Shown: one piece after another, positions 59,342 to 64,000 of the stretch
Position numbering within the stretch: position 1 is the stretch's first letter
How the letters are laid out: every line of letters begins with the position of its first letter
Origin: JAAZKA01 sp034926225
Lineage (GTDB): Bacteria; Bacillota; Clostridia; Oscillospirales; QAMX01
DNA length: 64,000 nt
NCBI GenBank assembly: GCA_034926225.1
Contig: JAYFRF010000005.1
Location: 124,001-188,000, forward strand
Direction: 5' to 3'
Notes under the pieces: generated by a model
What the model saw: only the letters and a program-made list of their open reading frames with translations
Told to the model about the DNA's origin: nothing
The model's database searches: none
Translations under genes and position numbers: made by a program

Positions 59342-61666
59342 CTATTCGATGATGGAATCGTCGAGGAAGTCGAGCGTTATGACGGTTCCGGGTTGTACGA
59401 TCTCGCCGGGTTCCGGCGTCTGCTTGACGCAGAGTAACTTTGCGTCGAGATTGTTGAGTCCTACCGGCCGCAGGTAATAATTGGAGTTTTTCATCAATTT
59501 CTGGATACCACGATAGGTCATGCCCACGAGGTTCGGTACTGACATATTGTAACTGGGCTGATCAACGCCCATATAGACGATCATCTCCACGTTGCGGGGC
59601 ACCAGCGCGCCGGCCGCGGGCATCTGTCCCGTTACGGTGTCGCCGTCGCCCTTGTATACGACGGTCAGGTCGTCGGCCTTCGCACGCGCTTCCACTTCCT
59701 CGCTCGTCATGCCCGCGAAATCGGGCGTATAGATGTCGAGCGTCTCCATTTCTTCTTCCGTATAAATCGGCTCGACGCCGAGATACGGCAGAACATCCGC
59801 GATGATATCCGCCGCGACAGGCGCCGCAAGCGCACCGCCGGAAATGGTGCCGTTCTGCGGCTCGTCAACGATGATCAAAACCGCGATCTGCGGATCATCC
59901 GCCGGGGCATAAGCGAGGAAGGATACAATACGCAGCGTAGCCTCGCCGTTTTCGTCGAGCTTATCGAGCTTCTGGGATGTACCGGTCTTGCCGGCGACGC
60001 GATAGCCCTTGACATAGGCGTTTCGGCCCGTGCCGCCCTCGCCGGCGACTACCTGCTCCAGCGCTTCATTCATACGCTTGGAGGTCTGCTCCGTCAGCAC
60101 CTGACGCACCACAATGGGCGTCGAGTCTTGTTTAATCGTACCGTCCGCCGCAATGATGCGCGACACGATGCGCGGCTGATAGAGCGTACCGCCGTTAGCC
60201 ACCGCGCTGACGGCGGTGATGATCTGTACCGGGGACACCTTAAAGGACTGACCGAAGGCCGAGTTTGCGAGCTGGACATCTACCTGTAAGCCCTTCTCAT
60301 CATGATACAGCGACGACGAACCACCCGATTCACCGGGCAGCGTAATGCCGGTTTTCTGCGTTAGGCCGAACGCCTTGAAATATTTAAAGAACGTCGCGGG
60401 CCCGATACGCAGACCCAATTGGATAAACATGCAGTTGCACGAATGCATAACGCCTTCGGTAAAGGTTTGATTCCCGTGACCGTGGGCACTCCAGCAGCCG
60501 ATACGCTCGCCGGAAACCTCGATGGATTTCGCGCCGCCGCAATAAAAGGTTTCCCCCTCCGCCACAAGGTTTTCCTCCAGCGCCATCGCGCCGGTCATGA
60601 TCTTAAAAACGGAACCCGGCTCGTACGTAGAGTTCACAGCGCGGTTAGACCACAGATTTTGCAGGTATGTAGACTTTTCGGATGCCGCCGTCTCATCGTC
60701 CATCACGGAAAGCGCGGTTAGAAGCGTCTCGTCGTTGATCTCATACGGACTGTTCAAATCAAAATCCGGCTTGCAGGCCATGCCGAGAATACTCGCGTCA
60801 TTGACGTTCATAACAATACCCGTCACGCCGACCTGCGCGTTGGTGCTGCGATAGCATTCCTCGAGATGCTTTTCAAGATAATGCTGAATGACCTCGTCGA
60901 CGGTGAGCTCGATCGAATCGCCGTCCTGCGCGTCATAATACTGCTCATAGTCGGAAAGCATATCGACGCCGCGGCCGTTTTTCGCGGAGATGATACGTCC
61001 CGGCTCGCCTGTGAGCTCCTCGTCAAAATAATACTCGATGCCGTATAAGCCGTTGTTATCCGTCCCGCAAAAGCCCAACACATGGGACAGGAAGTTCCCG
61101 TAAGGATAGTAGCGCTTGGTATCCTCGACGAGGTAGACCGCGGCGGAAAGCTTATTCTCGCTGATGAATTCCCGCACCTTGTCGGCAAGCTCCCGGTCGA
61201 TCTTTTTGGCGACGTACTCATACTGACTCGATTTTTTCGCTGCCTTTGCGGCAAGTGTATCGTAATCAACACCCAGAATCTCCGACAGCCCCTCGCAGAT
61301 CAAAGCGGCCTGCGCATCGTCCTTAACCCCCAGCGGGTTCAGGATGACCGTCTCCACCGTCGCGGAAACCGCAAGCTGCTTGCCGTTGCAGTCGTAGATG
61401 GTACCGCGCGAGGGTGTGATGATATCGTTGCGCGTCTGCTGGCTGACAGCATTGCGCTGATAAACCTCGTAATCGACCAGCTGCACCTGAAAGAGCTTCG
61501 CGATCAGGAGCGCAAAGGTCACAAAGCCTAAAAGGGACATGACGAAAACCGTCCGCGAGAAGACGGAGGTCGTTGTCGTTCCCTTCGCGCGACCCGCAAA
61601 GCGCCGCAGGATGCGTGGCGTACGGTGTGGGGGTTTTTTTTGCTTTTTTCGATTCTGATCCATCAT
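59342..61666 (-). CDS. Class B penicillin-binding protein with two PASTA domains (FtsI/SpoVD type)
   Basis: 774 residues. One TM helix (about 38-60), a PBP dimerisation domain, then the transpeptidase with SxxK in EPGSVFKIMTG, SxN as SCN in HSCNCMF and KTGT in VAGKTGTSQK. Two C-terminal PASTA repeats (about 640-770: PDFAGMTSEEVEARAK and VPNLVGMTYRGIQKLMK). Its position next to ftsL fits the septal PBP FtsI; the PASTA tail is also found in SpoVD, so it may serve in both division and spore cortex. Confidence 0.93.
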   Translation of the reverse strand: MMDQNRKKQKKPPHRTPRILRRFAGRAKGTTTTSVFSRTVFVMSLLGFVTFALLIAKLFQVQLVDYEVYQRNAVSQQTRNDIITPSRGTIYDCNGKQLAVSATVETVILNPLGVKDDAQAALICEGLSEILGVDYDTLAAKAAKKSSQYEYVAKKIDRELADKVREFISENKLSAAVYLVEDTKRYYPYGNFLSHVLGFCGTDNNGLYGIEYYFDEELTGEPGRIISAKNGRGVDMLSDYEQYYDAQDGDSIELTVDEVIQHYLEKHLEECYRSTNAQVGVTGIVMNVNDASILGMACKPDFDLNSPYEINDETLLTALSVMDDETAASEKSTYLQNLWSNRAVNSTYEPGSVFKIMTGAMALEENLVAEGETFYCGGAKSIEVSGERIGCWSAHGHGNQTFTEGVMHSCNCMFIQLGLRIGPATFFKYFKAFGLTQKTGITLPGESGGSSSLYHDEKGLQVDVQLANSAFGQSFKVSPVQIITAVSAVANGGTLYQPRIVSRIIAADGTIKQDSTPIVVRQVLTEQTSKRMNEALEQVVAGEGGTGRNAYVKGYRVAGKTGTSQKLDKLDENGEATLRIVSFLAYAPADDPQIAVLIIVDEPQNGTISGGALAAPVAADIIADVLPYLGVEPIYTEEEMETLDIYTPDFAGMTSEEVEARAKADDLTVVYKGDGDTVTGQMPAAGALVPRNVEMIVYMGVDQPSYNMSVPNLVGMTYRGIQKLMKNSNYYLRPVGLNNLDAKLLCVKQTPEPGEIVQPGTVITLDFLDDSIIE

Positions 61667-61697
61667 TTACCCTCTTTTTTAACGCTAAAAAACTAAG

Positions 61698-61728
61698 AAG
61701 GAGTCAGAAATGCTTTTTCTCACTCCTT
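61698..61728 (-). terminator. Attenuator-like hairpin between ftsL and the PBP gene
   Basis: AAGGAGT (61698-61704) and ACTCCTT (61722-61728) pair, with an inner AGAAA/TTTCT extension, in the 95-base gap. On the minus strand TTTTTT follows 5 bases later. Could tune expression within the dcw operon. Confidence 0.5.
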
Positions 61729-61761
61729 TACTCTATGTAGGAATCGCCCCGCATATGATTC

Positions 61762-62385
61762 TTAATTTGAGAGGAAAGCGAGCAAGGTATTTATTTTCTC
61801 TGTGAATACGGCCATAAAGGAAGCTCTTCCGGCGGATGTGCCGGTCGTCAAACAGGTGATCGTATCGGGACTGCCGATTTCCACATACTCAATCTGCGAG
61901 CGTTCCATTTTCGTCATACCTAGCTTCGATTGTGCGTACTCCTCTATCTCGGACAGATCATAGCGTGATTCATATTGTGTCTTCAACAAAACGCCATTGT
62001 TCTTAAGTTCCTCATACTGACTATTGCTGTCCGCAATCTGGTCGTTGAGCACGGTCAGCTGCACATAATTATAAATCAGCACGCCGGACAGCAGCGTCGC
62101 AACCGCCGCTAAAAAGAGGGACATGACGCTCACCTGCGGACGAACCGCCGCCTTTTTGCGTTTGGAAGGCGTCTCGCGCGCTTCCGTGCGGCGCACCTCC
62201 CGCACATGGGGCCGCTGATCGAAACGAGATAGATCGTACCCGATCGCCCGATCGTCCGCCGGTTCGTATTCCGGCACTTTCGCAGCATTTCCATCGGTAT
62301 GATAGACCGCCGTCTTTCCCGATAGAATTTCTTCCGTTACTTTCCTGTTCTCATGCTCCGACAACGCGGCCTGCAAAGAAGGCAT
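61762..62385 (-). CDS. ftsL: FtsL-like cell division protein
   Basis: 207 residues from the ATG at 62385 (GGAGG 6 bases upstream; the ATG at 62391 abuts it). A polar, basic cytoplasmic tail of about 85 residues, one TM helix (about 88-110) and an extracytoplasmic coiled coil (LTVLNDQIADSNSQYEELKN). A DivIC/FtsL-type EIEEYAQSKLGM segment follows. Function is by position and topology: between rsmH and the class B PBP, as in most Firmicutes. FtsL sequences diverge strongly, so identity rests on context. Confidence 0.83.
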   Translation of the reverse strand: MPSLQAALSEHENRKVTEEILSGKTAVYHTDGNAAKVPEYEPADDRAIGYDLSRFDQRPHVREVRRTEARETPSKRKKAAVRPQVSVMSLFLAAVATLLSGVLIYNYVQLTVLNDQIADSNSQYEELKNNGVLLKTQYESRYDLSEIEEYAQSKLGMTKMERSQIEYVEIGSPDTITCLTTGTSAGRASFMAVFTEKINTLLAFLSN

Positions 62386-62411
62386 AGGCATCCTCCGTTA
62401 TACTATCAGCT

Positions 62412-63350
62412 CTATATCTTTTCCGCCACGCGCAGCTTGGCGCTGCGTGCGCGCGGATTTTCCGTACACTCTTCTTCCGTCGGCAGGATCGGCTTTTTCG
62501 CGATCAGCCGAACGCGCGGCTTCTTGCCGCAGACACACACCGGGAATTCCGGCGGACAGGTGCAGCCCTGTGCCGCCTGCGCAAACACCTGTTTAACGAT
62601 GCGATCCTCCAGCGAATGAAAGGAAATAACCGCGATTCTTCCGCCCGGATTCAGGGCGTCGACCGCCGCCCGCAGCGCCTCGTCGATCGCCGTCAGCTCA
62701 TCGTTGACAGCGATGCGCAGCGCTTGAAACGAGCGCTTCGCCGGATGCTGCTTTTCCCGTCTCGCGGCGGCGGGCATAGCATCGGCAATGATCCGTGCAA
62801 GCTCTGCCGTCGTCTCAATCGGATGATTCTCCCGCTCTCGCACAACGGCTTCTGCAATGCGCGGCGCGTAGCGTTCCTCGCCGTAATCATAGAGGATCCC
62901 CCGCAGCTCGGCTGCGTCCGCGCGGTTTATAAGCTCATACGCCGTCTCCCCCCGCGTGCGGTCCATGCGCATATCGAGCGGCGCATCGTGCATGTAGGAG
63001 AAGCCTCTCTCCGGGTCGTCGAGCTGAAAGGACGAGCAGCCCAAGTCAAAAAGGATCCCGTCCGCGCCCTCAGCTCCCGCTTCCCGAAGGCAATCGGCAA
63101 TTCTGCGAAAATCGCTGTGTATCAGCGTCACATGCCGGACGTACAGGGAAAGCCGTTCTTCGGCGCGTGCCAGCGCATATTCATCCCGGTCGATGCCGAT
63201 CAGGCGGCCGCCGTCGAGCATGCCCGCAATGACCAAGGCATGTCCCGCGCCGCCGAGCGTCGCGTCGACATAGACACCGTCCGGACGGACGCGCAGCGCG
63301 TCGATACAAGCGTCGCGCAGCACGGGGATATGCGTATAGGGTTCGTTCAT
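62412..63350 (-). CDS. rsmH: 16S rRNA (cytosine-1402-N4)-methyltransferase
   Basis: 312 residues, normal for RsmH/MraW. The N-terminus HIPVLRDACIDAL and SAM motif VDATLGGAGHALVIAGML (about 29-46) are typical, as are DLGCSSFQLDDPERGFSY and FHSLEDRIVKQVF. Start of the dcw cluster; mraZ, which normally precedes it, is missing. It has its own promoter. Confidence 0.96.
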   Translation of the reverse strand: MNEPYTHIPVLRDACIDALRVRPDGVYVDATLGGAGHALVIAGMLDGGRLIGIDRDEYALARAEERLSLYVRHVTLIHSDFRRIADCLREAGAEGADGILFDLGCSSFQLDDPERGFSYMHDAPLDMRMDRTRGETAYELINRADAAELRGILYDYGEERYAPRIAEAVVRERENHPIETTAELARIIADAMPAAARREKQHPAKRSFQALRIAVNDELTAIDEALRAAVDALNPGGRIAVISFHSLEDRIVKQVFAQAAQGCTCPPEFPVCVCGKKPRVRLIAKKPILPTEEECTENPRARSAKLRVAEKI

Positions 63351-63428
63351 TCCAAGTTTCCTCTCTTCCGTAACCGCCGCAAAGCATGTGTGATACGCGG
63401 CGGCGGAAGGTGAACATAATCCTAGTTC

Positions 63429-63457
63429 ATTATACAGGAAAATATGTTAAAATGCAA
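63429..63457 (-). promoter_or_regulatory. Promoter of the dcw cluster (rsmH)
   Basis: Minus-strand TTGCAT (63457-63452), 17-base spacer, TATAAT (63434-63429), 78 bases before the rsmH ATG. No MraZ box repeats were seen between promoter and gene. Confidence 0.75.
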
Positions 63458-63491
63458 GCCGTTTTTTCCGGAAATATTCCGACGAAAACGT

Positions 63492-63956
63492 TTATTTCAC
63501 ACCCGCAGCGGCCTTGAATTCCGCACGAATTTTACGCACCTCGGCAAGGGATGCGGCAATGGATTCCTCGGTTCGTTTTAAGAGGTCGTCACAGTACGCG
63601 CCGGCTGCGCGCTTCAGCTCCGCCGCCTGCGTTTCGGCGGCCGCACTGATATCACGGGCACGCTGCTTTGCCTGAGATGCGATCTCGTTTTGATCCACCA
63701 TCGCACGCGCCTTTTCCTCCGCCGTACGACGAAGCGAATCGGCTTCCTTTTTGCCTGCCGCAATCAGGTCGTTGCGCTTCTCGACGATCTCACGCGCCGC
63801 CTTGATCTCTCCGGGCATGTTGCCGCGCAACTCATCCAAGATATCGAGCGCTTTTTCGCGTTCGATGACGCATTTGTCCTTGCCCAAAGGCATGCTCCAG
63901 GCTTCCTCAATCATCCCATACAGGACGTCGATCAATTCGTCAATTCCTCCGGCCAT
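63492..63956 (-). CDS. Coiled-coil ATP-synthase-b-like protein, function unknown
   Basis: 154 residues with no TM segment. From about 25 to 150 it is a nearly continuous amphipathic helix rich in Ala, Glu, Lys and Arg (EIKAAREIVEKRNDL, ADSLRRTAEEKARAM), like F-type ATPase b/ V-type subunit H stalks. Such proteins are common and unnamed in clostridia. GGAGTT precedes the ATG. It is on the same strand as the dcw genes but before their promoter. Confidence 0.72.
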   Translation of the reverse strand: MAGGIDELIDVLYGMIEEAWSMPLGKDKCVIEREKALDILDELRGNMPGEIKAAREIVEKRNDLIAAGKKEADSLRRTAEEKARAMVDQNEIASQAKQRARDISAAAETQAAELKRAAGAYCDDLLKRTEESIAASLAEVRKIRAEFKAAAGVK

Positions 63957-64000
63957 ATGTCAACAAACTCCTTTCGGAACTCTTTTTTATGTTATGGTTT

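Noticed and set aside
1..64000. Search for horizontally acquired islands, integrases, transposases, toxin-antitoxin or defence systems
   Set aside because: All genes have similar GC-rich coding style and housekeeping or metabolic roles; no mobile-element gene, att-like repeat or defence domain was recognised.

Overview
The window is a gene-dense, GC-rich chromosomal stretch of a spore-forming, monoderm Firmicute, most likely a member of the class Clostridia (Oscillospiraceae or a relative). The evidence is: four conserved sporulation-associated genes (YqfC, YqfD, YlbJ and a YlmC/YmxH-type PRC-barrel gene); S-layer-homology (SLH) proteins; sigma-A type promoters with 17-bp spacers; GTP-dependent PEP carboxykinase; and a meso-diaminopimelate-type MurE. 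No rRNA, tRNA, CRISPR array, insertion sequence or prophage was recognised.

Layout. 1-5.1 kb (minus strand): a promoter, a cobalamin-type riboswitch candidate, two cell-wall-anchored proteins that resemble the two halves of eukaryotic intrinsic factor/transcobalamin, then EcfT and a double-ABC EcfA that runs off the window edge. 5.2-10.1 kb (minus): a BspA-like leucine-rich-repeat lipoprotein, a PpiC-type foldase and a METTL25-like methyltransferase. 10.2-12.2 kb (plus): an RsmC-like methyltransferase, a cyclase-family hydrolase and an XRE membrane regulator. 12.3-16.8 kb (minus): GH20 hexosaminidase with an MFS transporter, and a lipoprotein built like trigger factor. 17-18.5 kb: a sodium:solute symporter.

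19-24.6 kb (plus): a self-contained four-gene operon (Aes-type esterase, condensation-like acyltransferase, zinc-ribbon membrane protein, YfhO) with its own promoter and terminator. 24.7-33.6 kb (plus): recJ, relA/spoT, dtd, an MBL hydrolase, hemZ, a uridine-kinase-like gene and yebC. 33.7-40.6 kb (minus): an HPr-like protein without the phosphorylatable histidine, pckG, and the yqfC-yqfD-phoH-GT4-ybeY cluster. 40.7-48.5 kb: ylbJ, nadE, a URO-D-like protein, a Cys-type sulfatase, an M32 carboxypeptidase and a NUDIX hydrolase.

48.6-64 kb (minus): a dcw division and cell-wall cluster, rsmH-ftsL-pbp-murE-murF-mraY-ftsW-murG-murA-ftsQ, then ftsZ with its own promoter and a family-4 uracil-DNA glycosylase. 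It lacks mraZ, murD, murC, murB, ddl and ftsA. A coiled-coil protein lies upstream of it.

The best candidates for undescribed biology are the split transcobalamin-like surface module feeding an ECF transporter (1-5.1 kb), the esterase/acyltransferase/zinc-ribbon/YfhO operon (19-24.6 kb), and the Tyr15/Ser46 HPr paralogue (33.7 kb).
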